Notes under the pieces: generated by a model
The model's database searches: none
What the model saw: the letters and a program-made list of their open reading frames with translations, nothing else
Told to the model about the DNA's origin: nothing
Position numbers and translations under genes: made by a program
NCBI GenBank assembly: GCA_016842085.1
Contig: JAEVEX010000022.1
Coordinates: forward strand, 1 to 63,414
Origin: Candidatus Thermoflexus tengchongensis
GTDB lineage: Bacteria > Chloroflexota > Anaerolineae > Thermoflexales > Thermoflexaceae
Direction of reading: 5' to 3'
Length of the DNA: 63,414 nucleotides
Shown here: one piece after another, positions 34,301-43,925 of the stretch
Layout of the letters: every line of letters begins with the position of its first letter
Position numbering within the stretch: the stretch's first letter is position 1

Positions 34301-35526
34301 CCACGGCGCGAAGAAGGTGGTATGAGCGGTCGGTCGCACAAAGCAGGTCGCTGACGCTGCTGCCCGGGATCACTTCCCTGGAGCTGGAGTTGCTGATCCT
34401 GCTGGTCGTTCTGGTGCTCTCCGGCCTGCTGCTGGTTTACAGCGCCACTTACTATCTGGCACGGCAGGTCTTCGGGGATCCATTTTATTTCGTGCGACGT
34501 CAGGCCGGGGCCGCGCTGGCGGGAGCCCTCGCCCTTCTATGGCTGTGGCGGGTGGATTACCGACGCCTCCAGCGATTTTCCATCCCCCTGATGCTGCTGG
34601 GGGTGGCGTCTCTCATCGCTGTGCTTGCGGTAGGGGAGGAGCGCCTGGGCGCTCGACGGGCCTTCTCGGATGGCTCCTTCCAGCCTTCGGAATTCGTCAA
34701 GCCGATCATCATCCTGTATCTGGCCACATGGTTGCCCACCAAGGGCGAGCGTCTGCGGGAGTTCAGCCGGGGGTTTCTCCCATTCCTGATGGTGCTCAGC
34801 ACGGTGGTCATCCCCATCTTCCTGCAGCCCGATCTGGGGACCGGGCTGCTGATCGGAACGGTCGCCGCCTGGATGTTCGTGGCCTCAGGTGCCACCTGGA
34901 TTCAGGTGCTTCTGGGGCTGGCGCTGGGAGCTGGAGTGTTCGGCGCACTGGTGCAGGTGCATCCCCACGCGATGGCGCGACTGCTGGATTACCTGGAGAC
35001 TCTGAGAGATCCGGAGGGCGCTCAGGGACATCTCGGTGTGGTCCAGGCGGCGATCCGTTCCGGGGGCCTCTTCGGGAAGGGGCCGGGGGCAAGCCTCTAC
35101 GTCCTCAGCGGCCAGGTTCCCCTTCCCCATTCGGACAGCGCCTTTGCGGTGGTGGGGGAGGCTTTCGGTTTTGTGGGTGTGATCGGGCTGATCAGCCTGC
35201 TGAGCATCTGGGTGTTCCTGGGGTTCCGCACGGCCCGCCATGCCCGCGATGCCTTCGGCGGCCTGCTGGCGCTGGGGGTGACACTGTGGATTGCATGGCA
35301 GGGCCTGATCAATCTGGGCGGGCTGACCGGCGTGATCCCTTTCTCCGGGATCCCTTTCCCCTTTATCAGTTACGGCGGCTCCGCGCTGCTCAGCGAGCTG
35401 ATCGGGGCGGGGATGTTGCTCAGCGTGGCCAGGAGGCGGGAGGATGAGGATCTGGATCGCCGCGGGCGGGACCGGCGGGCATATCTACCCGGCGCTGGCC
35501 GTCGCGGAGGCGCTTCAGGCCGTTGA
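34297..35526 (+). CDS. ftsW: Lipid II polymerase FtsW (SEDS family)
   Basis: A 409-residue SEDS glycosyltransferase with about ten membrane segments that polymerises lipid II at the septum with the class B PBP. Hallmarks are YSATYYLARQ, FQPSEFVKPIIILYLA, QPDLGTGLLI (catalytic Asp), LPHSDSAFAVVGEAFGFVG and PFPFISYGGSALL. The last 28 or so residues (EDEDLDRRGRDRR and on) are encoded in an 83-bp overlap with murG and look like a frame-constrained tail without family features. Confidence 0.94.
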   Translation: MTTARRRWYERSVAQSRSLTLLPGITSLELELLILLVVLVLSGLLLVYSATYYLARQVFGDPFYFVRRQAGAALAGALALLWLWRVDYRRLQRFSIPLMLLGVASLIAVLAVGEERLGARRAFSDGSFQPSEFVKPIIILYLATWLPTKGERLREFSRGFLPFLMVLSTVVIPIFLQPDLGTGLLIGTVAAWMFVASGATWIQVLLGLALGAGVFGALVQVHPHAMARLLDYLETLRDPEGAQGHLGVVQAAIRSGGLFGKGPGASLYVLSGQVPLPHSDSAFAVVGEAFGFVGVIGLISLLSIWVFLGFRTARHARDAFGGLLALGVTLWIAWQGLINLGGLTGVIPFSGIPFPFISYGGSALLSELIGAGMLLSVARRREDEDLDRRGRDRRAYLPGAGRRGGASGR

Positions 35527-36598
35527 TCCGAACCTGGAGCTGATCTGGGTGGGCACGCGGGACGGGATGGAAGCCCGTCTCATCCCATCCCGCGGTTATG
35601 CCTTCCTTCCCGTGGAAGCGGGCGGGGTGTATGGGATGGGATGGCGTCGGGGATTGCAGGGGATCTGGCGGACGGTTCGGGGAGCGGTTCAGGCCTGGTG
35701 GGAGATGCGTCGGCGACGCCCCCAGGCGGTGTTCACTACGGGAGGATTTGTATCGATCCCGGCCGCCCTCGCCGCGGCATGGTGGGGGATCCCGATTCTG
35801 GTTTACCTGCCGGATATCGAGCCCGGCCTGGCTGTCCGCGTCCTGGCCCGTCTGGCGGCCTGGGTGGCGGTGACCGCGCCTGAAGCGGAGAAGGCCTTTC
35901 CGCGACGATCGGTGGTGGTGACCGGATACCCGGTGCGCCGGGCGCTGGTGGAGGCGGCCCGAGCTCGAGAGGACGCCCGACGGCGGGGGCTCGCCCGGTG
36001 GAGGTTTCACCCGGAGGTTCCGGTCGTGCTGGTGTTTGGGGGAAGCCGGGGCGCCCGCCGGCTGAATCAGGCGGTCGCCCGTCACCTGGAAGCGCTGACG
36101 GCGGAGGCCCAGGTGCTCCACCTGACCGGACCTGCCGATCTGGAAGCGATGCGGCGACGGCGAATGGCGTTACCTCCTGAACGCCAGGCCCGTTACCAGC
36201 CGGTGGCGTATCTGGAGGAAGAGATGGGGGAAGCGCTGGCCATGGCAGATCTGGCCGTGTGCCGGGCCGGAGCCTCCACGCTGGGGGAGCTCCCCCTGTT
36301 CGGGCTGCCGGCGGTGCTGGTGCCTTACCCGTACGTGCGGCGCCATCAGGAGCGCAATGCCGCTTACCTGGTCCAGCATGGGGGTGCCGTCATGATCCCG
36401 GATGAGGAGGTGGAGGGGCGTCTGGGCGAGGTGGTTCGGGATCTCCTCCGAAGCCCGGGCCGCTTAAGCGAGATGCGCCATCGGATCGCGGCGCTGGCCC
36501 GGCCGGAGGCGGCGGATTGCCTGGCGGCCCTGGTGATGGAGTGGATCAAAGGCCATGGCTCCATTCCGGCAGGATTCCGGGTCGGGAGGGGGGAATGA
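35444..36598 (+). CDS. murG: UDP-GlcNAc transferase MurG
   Basis: A 384-residue GT28 enzyme that adds GlcNAc to lipid I to form lipid II at the inner membrane face. AAGGTGGHIYPALAVAEAL is the acceptor-site loop, FTTGGFVSIPAALAA follows, and CRAGASTLGELPLFGLPAVLVPYP contains the UDP-GlcNAc motif in two joined parts. AGGAGG 7 bp before the ATG lies within ftsW, so this start is real and the genes truly overlap by 83 bp. Its stop overlaps the next gene by 4 bp. Confidence 0.95.
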   Translation: MRIWIAAGGTGGHIYPALAVAEALQAVDPNLELIWVGTRDGMEARLIPSRGYAFLPVEAGGVYGMGWRRGLQGIWRTVRGAVQAWWEMRRRRPQAVFTTGGFVSIPAALAAAWWGIPILVYLPDIEPGLAVRVLARLAAWVAVTAPEAEKAFPRRSVVVTGYPVRRALVEAARAREDARRRGLARWRFHPEVPVVLVFGGSRGARRLNQAVARHLEALTAEAQVLHLTGPADLEAMRRRRMALPPERQARYQPVAYLEEEMGEALAMADLAVCRAGASTLGELPLFGLPAVLVPYPYVRRHQERNAAYLVQHGGAVMIPDEEVEGRLGEVVRDLLRSPGRLSEMRHRIAALARPEAADCLAALVMEWIKGHGSIPAGFRVGRGE

Positions 36599-37119
36599 TC
36601 GCGTTGCACGCGGTCTTCTGGGCCCTTGTGGCGCTGTTCGCCCTGATCGGGGCGTTGCGAGGGGTGGCCAAGGAGATCCTGGTCGGCGCTTCGATCGTGG
36701 GGGTCATGTTCTTCTTCAGCCTGTTGCAGCAGTTCGCGCCGGCGATATGGGAATCGTTCACCCGGGATCCGGCCACCGGGTTTTTCATCGAAACGGCTGC
36801 GATCAGTCTGGCGGCGATCTTCGGATACGCCGGCCCGGCGCTCTCCGTCCAGCTGGCCGGTCGGGCGAAGCGGGAGAAGGGCACCGAGATTATCGCGGGG
36901 TTCGCTGCGGGGGCGATCAACGGGTGGCTGATCATCGGCTCGATCCTGTTCTTCCTGCATCGGGCTGGATATCCCTTTCCGGAGATCCTTCAGCCCCCCG
37001 GCCCGAACAGCCCGATCATGGACCTGCTGCCCTGGATGCCTCCGGCGGTGATGAAGCCGCCGCTGCTTTACTTCATGGTGGTGGCCGTGCTGTTTATGTT
37101 GCTGATCTTTTATCTGTGA
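36595..37119 (+). CDS. CvpA-like membrane protein in the dcw cluster
   Basis: A 174-residue protein with four hydrophobic segments (about residues 1-17, 25-45, 57-77, 98-118) and a fifth at the C-terminus (155-173). Its opening ALVALFALIGALRGVAKEILV resembles CvpA/colicin-V-production family proteins, which is a weak call. It starts on ATGA with murG and precedes murC by 54 bp. It is not a standard dcw member; its insertion between murG and murC suggests an envelope or division role. Confidence 0.65.
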   Translation: MIALHAVFWALVALFALIGALRGVAKEILVGASIVGVMFFFSLLQQFAPAIWESFTRDPATGFFIETAAISLAAIFGYAGPALSVQLAGRAKREKGTEIIAGFAAGAINGWLIIGSILFFLHRAGYPFPEILQPPGPNSPIMDLLPWMPPAVMKPPLLYFMVVAVLFMLLIFYL

Positions 37120-37173
37120 TCCAGGGTTCCCCTGGAGCGCCATAGATCTTATGGGCTCTGGAAGAGGGAGGCG

Positions 37174-38553
37174 ATGGAGCTGCGGCCCGGGATGGCGTTT
37201 CATCTGATCGGCATCGGCGGCGCGGGGCTCTCGGCCCTGGCGACGGTGCTGCATGAGCTCGGGTATGCCGTGAGCGGGTGCGATCGCTCCCCCTCGCCGT
37301 TCGTGGATGCCCTTCGCGCTCTGGGCGTTCCGGTGCATCTGGGCCATGATCCCGCCCATGTTCAGCACGCGGAAGTGGTTGTGCGATCCTCCGCCATTCC
37401 GCCGGATCATCCCGAGGTCCGCGCGGCGGAGGCACAGGGCCGGCCGGTGGTCAAGCGGGAGGCGGTGATCGGGGCGTTGATGGCCGAACGGAGGGGGATT
37501 GCGGTGGCCGGGACGCATGGGAAAACCACCACCACCGCCATGCTCGCCTGGGCGGCCATGTCCGCCGGCCGCGATCCCACCTTTATCGTCGGCGGTCTGA
37601 TCCGGGGTCTGAACCGGAACGCGCGGGCGGGCAGGGGGGATCTCATGATCGTGGAAGCCGATGAGTATGACCGGATGTTCCTGGGGCTGCGGCCGGAGAT
37701 CGCCGTGGTGACGACGATCGAACACGATCATCCCGATTGTTACCCGACGCCCGAGGCGTTCTTCGAGGCATTTGTGGCGTTTGCGGAGCGAGTGCCGCCC
37801 CATGGAGTTCTTGTGGTGTGCGACGCGGATCCCGGGGCACGTCGTCTGGCGGATCTTCTGGAAACTCGAGGACGATCGGTGGTGCGATATGGGTGGGGAC
37901 CTCCCGCCCGATGGTGGACCCGTCCCCTGACGGTGGACCGCTTTGAGATCCATCGGGGGGATCGCCGGATCGGCGAGCTATCCCTTCCGGTTCCCGGGCA
38001 CCACCATGGCCTGAACGCCCTGGCGGCGCTGGCCGCAGCGGAGGCCGCAGGGATCTCTCCGGCGATCGCCCTGGAGGCGCTGAGCCGGTTTCCGGGCACG
38101 GCGCGGCGGTTTGAAATCAAGGGGGAAGCGCGCGGGGTACTGGTCATCGACGATTACGCCCATCACCCGGGGGAGATCCGGGCCACGCTCCGGGCGGCCC
38201 GCGACCGCTACCCGGGCCGTTCCATCTGGGTGGTGTTCCAGCCCCACACCTACAGCCGGACGCGTGCGCTGCTCAAGGAGTTCGCGCGGGCTTTCGAAGA
38301 CGCCGACCATGTGATCCTCACCCCTATCTACGCGGCTCGCGAGACGGATACCCTGGGGGTGAGCAGCGAGGACATCGTGAGGCGGATGATCCATCCGGAT
38401 GCTCGCTGTCTTCCGGATTTCGACGCCGCGGTCGCTTATCTGCGAGAACACGTTCAATCAGGAGATGTGGTGCTGACCATGGGCGCAGGGGATGGATACC
38501 GGATTGGAGAGCGGCTGCTGGAGCTCCTGAGCCATCCGGCGGAGGGAAGGTGA
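37174..38553 (+). CDS. murC: UDP-MurNAc L-Ala ligase MurC
   Basis: A 459-residue cytoplasmic ligase that adds L-alanine to UDP-MurNAc. FHLIGIGGAGLSALA is the nucleotide-sugar loop, AVAGTHGKTTTTAMLAW the ATP loop, EADEYDRMFL and TTIEHDHPDCYP are MurC signatures, and VIDDYAHHPGEIRATL is diagnostic. GGAGGCG lies just before the ATG. The stop overlaps the murB start by one base (TGATG). Confidence 0.96.
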   Translation: MELRPGMAFHLIGIGGAGLSALATVLHELGYAVSGCDRSPSPFVDALRALGVPVHLGHDPAHVQHAEVVVRSSAIPPDHPEVRAAEAQGRPVVKREAVIGALMAERRGIAVAGTHGKTTTTAMLAWAAMSAGRDPTFIVGGLIRGLNRNARAGRGDLMIVEADEYDRMFLGLRPEIAVVTTIEHDHPDCYPTPEAFFEAFVAFAERVPPHGVLVVCDADPGARRLADLLETRGRSVVRYGWGPPARWWTRPLTVDRFEIHRGDRRIGELSLPVPGHHHGLNALAALAAAEAAGISPAIALEALSRFPGTARRFEIKGEARGVLVIDDYAHHPGEIRATLRAARDRYPGRSIWVVFQPHTYSRTRALLKEFARAFEDADHVILTPIYAARETDTLGVSSEDIVRRMIHPDARCLPDFDAAVAYLREHVQSGDVVLTMGAGDGYRIGERLLELLSHPAEGR

Positions 38554-39542
38554 TGTCGGATTCCAGGGCCATCCCCGGCAAGGCTCTGGCCGCAGCGCTC
38601 CAGCGATGGGGGCTGCCTCTATATCGGGATGTCCCGCTGGCCCGGTTCACCACATCCCGGATCGGTGGGCCTGCGGAGGCCCTGGTGATGGTGGAGGATG
38701 TGCAGGCCCTGGCGGATGTCGTTCAGGGAGCCTGGGCCGATGGGATTCCCGTCACCCTGCTGGGCGGGGGCTCGAACGTCCTGATCGCTGACCGCGGGGT
38801 GCGGGGGCTGGTGGTGCTCAACCGGGCGCGGGCGTTACGCTTTGAAGCCGATGGACGGGTGTGGGCGGCTTCCGGCGTCCTTTTGCCGACCCTGGCCCGG
38901 CTGTGCGCCGAACGGGGATGGTCCGGCCTGGAGTGGGCCATCGGGGTTCCGGGCACCGTGGGCGGAGCGGTGGTGGGCAACGCCGGGGCCCATGGGGGGG
39001 ACATCGCAAGCTGTCTGGAGTCGGTGGAATTGCTGGTGCCGGAAGAGGGCATCGTGATCTGGGGGGTCGGGCAGCTGGCGCTGGGTTATCGAACCAGCCG
39101 GCTGAAGACATGGCCGGCTGCGCCGCGACCGGTGGTCCTCGCCGCCCGTTTCCTCCTTCGGCCGGAGGATCCGGAGGCGATTCTGGAGCGGATGGCGGCC
39201 TTCAACGCTTACCGCCGGCGCACTCAGCCGGGCGGAGCCAGCATCGGGTCGATGTTCCGAAACCCGCCCGGAGATTACGCCGGCCGCCTGATCGAGGCCG
39301 CTGGCCTTAAGGGGGCCCGACGGGGCGGGATCGTGATCTCTACGTTGCATGCGAACTTCTTCATTAACGAAGGAAACGGCACGGCCGCGGATGTGCGGGC
39401 CCTGATGATGGAAGTTCAGCGCTGTGTCCAGGAACGGTTCGGCGTGCTCCTGGAGCCGGAGATCGAGTTCGTTGGAGAGTGGGAGGATGAAGCGGCGGAT
39501 TCGGGTGGGTGTGCTGTTCGGGGGGAAATCCGGGGAGCATGA
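38553..39542 (+). CDS. murB: UDP-N-acetylenolpyruvoylglucosamine reductase MurB
   Basis: A 329-residue FAD enzyme that reduces the enolpyruvyl group to give UDP-MurNAc. FTTSRIGGPAEALV opens the FAD domain, PVTLLGGGSNVLIAD is the pyrophosphate loop, GVPGTVGGAVVGNAGAHGG and GYRTSRLK follow, and GGASIGSMFRNP carries the proton-donating Ser. GGAGGG lies 7 bp before ATG 38553; a GTG at 38550 is also in frame. The 3' end overlaps ddl by 56 bp, and the tail beyond FVGEWE is probably non-essential. Confidence 0.95.
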   Translation: MSDSRAIPGKALAAALQRWGLPLYRDVPLARFTTSRIGGPAEALVMVEDVQALADVVQGAWADGIPVTLLGGGSNVLIADRGVRGLVVLNRARALRFEADGRVWAASGVLLPTLARLCAERGWSGLEWAIGVPGTVGGAVVGNAGAHGGDIASCLESVELLVPEEGIVIWGVGQLALGYRTSRLKTWPAAPRPVVLAARFLLRPEDPEAILERMAAFNAYRRRTQPGGASIGSMFRNPPGDYAGRLIEAAGLKGARRGGIVISTLHANFFINEGNGTAADVRALMMEVQRCVQERFGVLLEPEIEFVGEWEDEAADSGGCAVRGEIRGA

Positions 39543-40686
39543 AGTGAGCCTGCTGTCGGCGCAATCGGTGATCCGGGCGCTGGACAAGACGAAATACGAG
39601 GTGATCCCCATCGGGATCACCAAGGAGGGCCGCTGGCTCACCCGGGGGGATCCGATGAAGGCCCTGACCGGCGGGGCGGTGACGATGGCGGATTTGCTGG
39701 GGGCGCCATCCGTCGTGGAGCCGGAAACGACCACCTCCCTGGCGATCCCCCAGCGGCGGGAGCTGATCCCGGGGGTCCAGGCGGATGGGATCCCGGAGGT
39801 GGATGTGATCTTCCCGGTGCTCCACGGCCCCTTCGGGGAGGATGGGACGATCCAGGGGTTGCTGGAGCTGGCGGACATCCCCTACGTGGGGGCGGGGGTG
39901 CTGGCCTCAGCGGTGGGGATGGATAAGGCGGTGATGAAGGATGTGTTCCGGGCCCACGGCCTCCCGGTCGCCCGGTATATCGTGATCTTTCGACGGGAGT
40001 GGGAGCGGGATCCAGAGGGCGTGATGGATCGGATCGAGCGGGAGATCGGGTTCCCATGCTTTGTTAAGCCGGCCAACCTGGGGTCCAGCGTGGGCGTTTC
40101 TAAAGTGAAGCGGCGGGAGGAGCTCCCGGCCGCCCTGGCGGAGGCAGCCCGTTACGGCCGCAAGATGCTGGCGGAACGGGCGATCCCGGCAGCCCGGGAG
40201 ATCGAAGTCAGCGTGCTGGGGAATGAGGAGCCCATCGCCTCCGTGCCCGGGGAGGTGATCCCGGCGGGGGAGTTTTACGACTACGCGGCGAAGTATCTGG
40301 ATGATCGAACCCGGCTGGTGATCCCGGCCCCACTGGATGAGGCGCTGGCGGAGCGCATTCGCTCCCTGGCCCTGGAGGCGTTCCGGGCGATCGACGCATG
40401 CGGGATGGCGCGGGTGGATTTCCTGCTCTCCCGGGAGACGGGGGAGCTGGTGGTCAACGAGATCAATACCATTCCAGGGTTCACGGCGGTCAGCATGTAT
40501 CCGCGCCTGTGGGAGGCCAGCGGCCTATCGTATCCGGCGTTGCTGGATCGTCTGATTGAGCTGGCGCTGGAGCGCTATCGGGACCGTCAGCGGGATGCGA
40601 TCGCTTACGAGGGGTTGACATGGCTTTCCTCAATTCACGCCGACGGCGCGCCGCAAGAAGACGACCGCGAACCTTCCGCTCAGTGA
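39487..40686 (+). CDS. ddl: D-alanine--D-alanine ligase
   Basis: An ATP-grasp enzyme of 399 residues that makes the D-Ala-D-Ala used by MurF. VLFGGKSGEHEVSLLSA is the N-terminal motif, FPVLHGPFGEDGTIQGLLE and PYVGAGVLASAVGMDK follow, PCFVKPANLGSSVGVSK binds ATP, and ARVDFLLS with VNEINTIPGFTAVSMYP binds metal and substrate. The start at 39487 lies within the murB end after GTGGGAGG. Its own 3' end overlaps ftsQ by 67 bp. Confidence 0.96.
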   Translation: MKRRIRVGVLFGGKSGEHEVSLLSAQSVIRALDKTKYEVIPIGITKEGRWLTRGDPMKALTGGAVTMADLLGAPSVVEPETTTSLAIPQRRELIPGVQADGIPEVDVIFPVLHGPFGEDGTIQGLLELADIPYVGAGVLASAVGMDKAVMKDVFRAHGLPVARYIVIFRREWERDPEGVMDRIEREIGFPCFVKPANLGSSVGVSKVKRREELPAALAEAARYGRKMLAERAIPAAREIEVSVLGNEEPIASVPGEVIPAGEFYDYAAKYLDDRTRLVIPAPLDEALAERIRSLALEAFRAIDACGMARVDFLLSRETGELVVNEINTIPGFTAVSMYPRLWEASGLSYPALLDRLIELALERYRDRQRDAIAYEGLTWLSSIHADGAPQEDDREPSAQ

Positions 40687-41405
40687 GCCCGGTCGGGATG
40701 GCCGTGGCGGTCTGGTCCCTCCGTCCTGCGGGCTCCCGACTGGTGGCCGGAGGGCTGCTGCTGCTCTGGGCCATCGCGGGAGGGGTCCTGCTGCTTCATG
40801 ATGCTTTCTACACCCGGCTGGATGTGGCGGGCGCCCGCAGGCTCTCCCCGGAGGCGCTGGCGGCCGCCAGCGGGATCGACGGGTTGCATATCTTCTGGGT
40901 GAACCCGGCGGAAGCCGCCGCCGCCGTCCGCCGTCAGTTCCCCACCCTGAAGGCGGCAACCGTGCGCTGCCGATGGCCGGCGTTCTGCACCCTTTTCGCT
41001 GTGGAAGGACAGGCCCCATGGGAGTGGGTGAGCGGGGATCTGCGACTGCTTCTGGATGACAGCGGACAGGTCGTGGAAGGGGAGGCCGTGGAGGCCCGGC
41101 GCCGGCTGGAGGTTCATGGCCTGCCGCCCCCTGCCCCGGGCCAGCGCGTGGACCCGTGGTTATGGGCGCGCATGCAGGATCTGAGTCAGGCCTTCCCGGA
41201 GATCGGGACGTTCCGATATGAAACGGGCCGGGGGTTCTCGTTCATCGATCCCTATGGCTGGCCGGTGCTGCTGGGGGAATTCGGCTCGATGGCGGCGCGC
41301 GCGGCGGTCTGGCGGGCGCTGCGCGATCGGCTCGCCGCTCAGGGCCAGCGCCCCGCATACCTGGATCTGCGGGTCCCGGAGGCGCCAGCGGTGGGGTTCC
41401 CATAG
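40620..41405 (+). CDS. ftsQ: FtsQ-like division protein with POTRA domain
   Basis: A 261-residue type II membrane protein: a very basic cytoplasmic start (RRRRAARRRPR), one membrane segment at about residues 39-60, then a POTRA-like domain (TRLDVAGARRLSPEALAAASGIDG, where the Gly-rich strand and helix pattern fits) and an FtsQ-like beta domain. FtsQ links early and late division proteins. Position before ftsA supports the call. GAGGGG precedes the ATG, which lies 67 bp inside ddl. Confidence 0.88.
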   Translation: MAFLNSRRRRAARRRPRTFRSVSPVGMAVAVWSLRPAGSRLVAGGLLLLWAIAGGVLLLHDAFYTRLDVAGARRLSPEALAAASGIDGLHIFWVNPAEAAAAVRRQFPTLKAATVRCRWPAFCTLFAVEGQAPWEWVSGDLRLLLDDSGQVVEGEAVEARRRLEVHGLPPPAPGQRVDPWLWARMQDLSQAFPEIGTFRYETGRGFSFIDPYGWPVLLGEFGSMAARAAVWRALRDRLAAQGQRPAYLDLRVPEAPAVGFP

Positions 41406-41471
41406 CGGGACTCCATGGAAGTCCAGATGGGTGAGCTCGGATTCTGAAGTGCCCATGCGAGGGTGTAACTC

Positions 41472-42698
41472 ATGACGCTGGTCGCGATGGATATTGGAAC
41501 CAGCAAGATCTGCACGCTGGTAGGCGAGGCGGATGAGGCCGGGATGCTCCGCATCCTGGGCGTAGGCGTCGTCCCGGCCCGGGGGATCCGGAGGGGGGTG
41601 GTGGTGAACATCGCGGAGGCCACGGAGGCGATCGCCGCCTCGGTCGAGAAGGCCGAGCGGACCAGCGGCTATCAGATCCGCCGGGCCATTGTGGGCATCG
41701 CCGGGCCTTATGTGGCCTCAGTGAACAGCAAGGGCACCGCTTCGGTGATGCGAGGGGATCGGGGGATCAGCCCGGCGGATGTGCAGCGGGCGGTGGAGAA
41801 CGCCCGGACCATCGCGATCCCGCATTCCCATGAAATCCTCCATGTGCTCCCGCGCGCTTTCATCGTCGACGGCCAGGAGGGAATCCGGGATCCCCTGGGG
41901 ATGTATGGGTTCCGGCTGGAGGCGGAGGTCCACATTGTGACCGCCCAGGTGGGCCCGCTGACCAACCTGCGACGGTGCATTGAGGCGGCCCAGATCGCGG
42001 TGGAGGAGTTCGTCCTCTCGCCGCTGGCTTCGGCCGAGGCGGTGATCACCGAGGGCGAGCGGGAGATCGGGGTGGCCTTGGTGGATATCGGGGCGGGGAC
42101 GACGGACCTGGCGGTCTTTGTGGAAGGGAGCGTCGCGCACACGGCGGTGATCCCGGTGGGAGGGCAGCATATCACCAATGACCTGGCTTACGGCCTGCAC
42201 GTTCCGGCGACCGTGGCGGAGGAGATCAAGATCAAATACGGCCATGCGACGGTTCAGGCCATCGCGCCGGAAGAGCAGATCACGGTTCAGGGCTTTGGGG
42301 AGAACGGCACGCTGACGTTTTCGCGCCGGGAGATGGCCGAGATCATCGAGGCGCGGGTCCAGGAGATCTTCCAGCTGATCCTGAAAGATCTGCGCGCTTC
42401 GGGTTACGAGCGGTTGCTCCCGGCAGGGCTGGTCCTCTGCGGAGGGACCGCTCTGCTGCCGGGGATCCGGGAGGTGGCCCGTGAGGTCACCGGGATGCCC
42501 GTCCGGGTCGGGCTGCCGTGGGATCTGGGAGGGCTGGCGGAGACGCTCCGTTCGCCGATGTTCGCGGCGGCCGTGGGCCTGCTCCGCTGGGGCCTCCGGA
42601 TGGATGGGGGCTCCAGCTATTCCCCATCCGGGGATTCATGGTGGGGGCGCCTCTGGCAGACCCTGCGAGGGATCTTCCGGGAGATGTTGCCCGGCTAA
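41472..42698 (+). CDS. ftsA: Cell division protein FtsA
   Basis: A 408-residue actin-like ATPase that tethers FtsZ to the membrane. VAMDIGTSKICTLVGE is phosphate loop 1, the 1C domain carries the HVLPRAFIVDGQEGIRDPLGM segment typical of FtsA, ALVDIGAGTTDLAVF is phosphate loop 2 and VLCGGTALLPGIREVA the adenosine loop. The C-terminal WWGRLWQTLRGIFREMLPG is a good amphipathic membrane-targeting helix. Confidence 0.95.
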   Translation: MTLVAMDIGTSKICTLVGEADEAGMLRILGVGVVPARGIRRGVVVNIAEATEAIAASVEKAERTSGYQIRRAIVGIAGPYVASVNSKGTASVMRGDRGISPADVQRAVENARTIAIPHSHEILHVLPRAFIVDGQEGIRDPLGMYGFRLEAEVHIVTAQVGPLTNLRRCIEAAQIAVEEFVLSPLASAEAVITEGEREIGVALVDIGAGTTDLAVFVEGSVAHTAVIPVGGQHITNDLAYGLHVPATVAEEIKIKYGHATVQAIAPEEQITVQGFGENGTLTFSRREMAEIIEARVQEIFQLILKDLRASGYERLLPAGLVLCGGTALLPGIREVAREVTGMPVRVGLPWDLGGLAETLRSPMFAAAVGLLRWGLRMDGGSSYSPSGDSWWGRLWQTLRGIFREMLPG

Positions 42699-42804
42699 CG
42701 CACGCCCTCACTTACGGATCGGGTTTTAAGGGATCGGGAATTCGGCCTGAGGCCTTCTTTCTCCGGCCCGGGCTGCTCGGGAACCCTGCAGGAGGAGGTG
42801 GACG

Positions 42805-43911
42805 ATGGATGCGATGGCGACCGGTCAGACCCCAGCCAAAATCCGGGTGGTGGGCGTGGGCGGCGGGGGCAGCAACGCCGTAAACCGCATGATCGAGGAA
42901 GGGCTCCGGGGGGTGGAGTTCATCGCCGTCAACACCGATGTGCAGGCTCTCTCCCTGGCCAAAGCCGATCGCCGGATCCACATCGGGGAGAAGATCACCC
43001 GCGGGCTGGGCGCGGGGGGGAACCCGGAGATCGGCTACAAGGCCGCGGAGGAGTCGGCGGATCTCATCTACGAGGCGCTCCGCGGTTCGGATATGGTGTT
43101 CATCACAGCGGGCATGGGGGGCGGAACCGGGACGGGCGCCAGCCCGGTGATCGCCCGGATCGCCCGGGAGGTGGGCGCGCTCACCATCGGGGTCGTCACC
43201 CGGCCCTTTTCTTTCGAGGGGCCCCGGCGCGCCAAGGCCGCCGAAGAGGGGATCGCCCGCCTGAAGGAGAACGTCGATACCCTGATCGTGATCCCCAACG
43301 ATCGCCTCCTGGAGATCACCGATAAAAAGGTGACCCTGGTGCAGGCCTTCCGGATGGCCGATGAGGTGCTCCGCCAGGGCATCCAGGGGATCAGTGAACT
43401 GATCACGGTCCCCGGCCTGATCAATCTGGATTTCGCCGATGTGCGCACCATCATGGCCGAGGGCGGCGCGGCGCTGATGGCCATCGGAGAGGCTTCCGGG
43501 GAAAACCGGGCGGTGGAGGCGGCCCAGCAGGCCATCTCCAGCCGGCTCCTCGAGGTCACCATCGATGGGGCGCGGGGCATCCTGTTCAACGTCACCGGCG
43601 GCTCCGATCTCACCCTTCACGAGGTCCATCAGGCGGCGGAGATCATCCGCCAGGCGGCCCATCCGGAGGCCAACATCATCTTCGGCGCGGTCATCGATGA
43701 GGCGATGCAGGATCGGGTGCGGATCACCGTGATCGCCACCGGGTTCGAGCGTCCTCCGATTCCGGGCCGCCGCCCGGCCCAGGCGGCGACGCCCGCCCGG
43801 CCCGAATCGGGCGCCCAGCGCCCGGAGGATGTCCGGCGCCCCGCTCCCTCTGAGCGCAGCTTCAACGAGGGCGATCTGGATATCCCGGCCTTCCTGCGGC
43901 GACGCGGATGA
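42805..43911 (+). CDS. ftsZ: Cell division GTPase FtsZ
   Basis: A 368-residue tubulin-like GTPase that forms the Z-ring. [15 protein letters not shown] begins the nucleotide site, [14 protein letters not shown] is the tubulin signature, and [13 protein letters not shown] with GEN near residue 235 forms the T7 region. A short Pro/Arg-rich linker (about 320-352) leads to a C-terminal peptide [10 protein letters not shown] that binds FtsA and other partners. AGGAGGTGGACG lies directly before the ATG. Confidence 0.97.
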   Translation: MDAMATGQTPAKIRVVGVGGGGSNAVNRMIEEGLRGVEFIAVNTDVQALSLAKADRRIHIGEKITRGLGAGGNPEIGYKAAEESADLIYEALRGSDMVFITAGMGGGTGTGASPVIARIAREVGALTIGVVTRPFSFEGPRRAKAAEEGIARLKENVDTLIVIPNDRLLEITDKKVTLVQAFRMADEVLRQGIQGISELITVPGLINLDFADVRTIMAEGGAALMAIGEASGENRAVEAAQQAISSRLLEVTIDGARGILFNVTGGSDLTLHEVHQAAEIIRQAAHPEANIIFGAVIDEAMQDRVRITVIATGFERPPIPGRRPAQAATPARPESGAQRPEDVRRPAPSERSFNEGDLDIPAFLRRRG

Positions 43912-43925
43912 AATCCGCCAGGGAC

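Noticed and set aside
31748-34339. An 863-codon minus-strand frame opposite mraY and murD
   Set aside because: It is antisense to two well-defined genes and is His/Gln/Pro/Arg-rich, typical of reverse frames in high-GC genes.
36364-37953. A 529-codon minus-strand frame opposite murG, the CvpA-like gene and murC
   Set aside because: It spans three real genes with motifs on the plus strand and has no recognisable domain.
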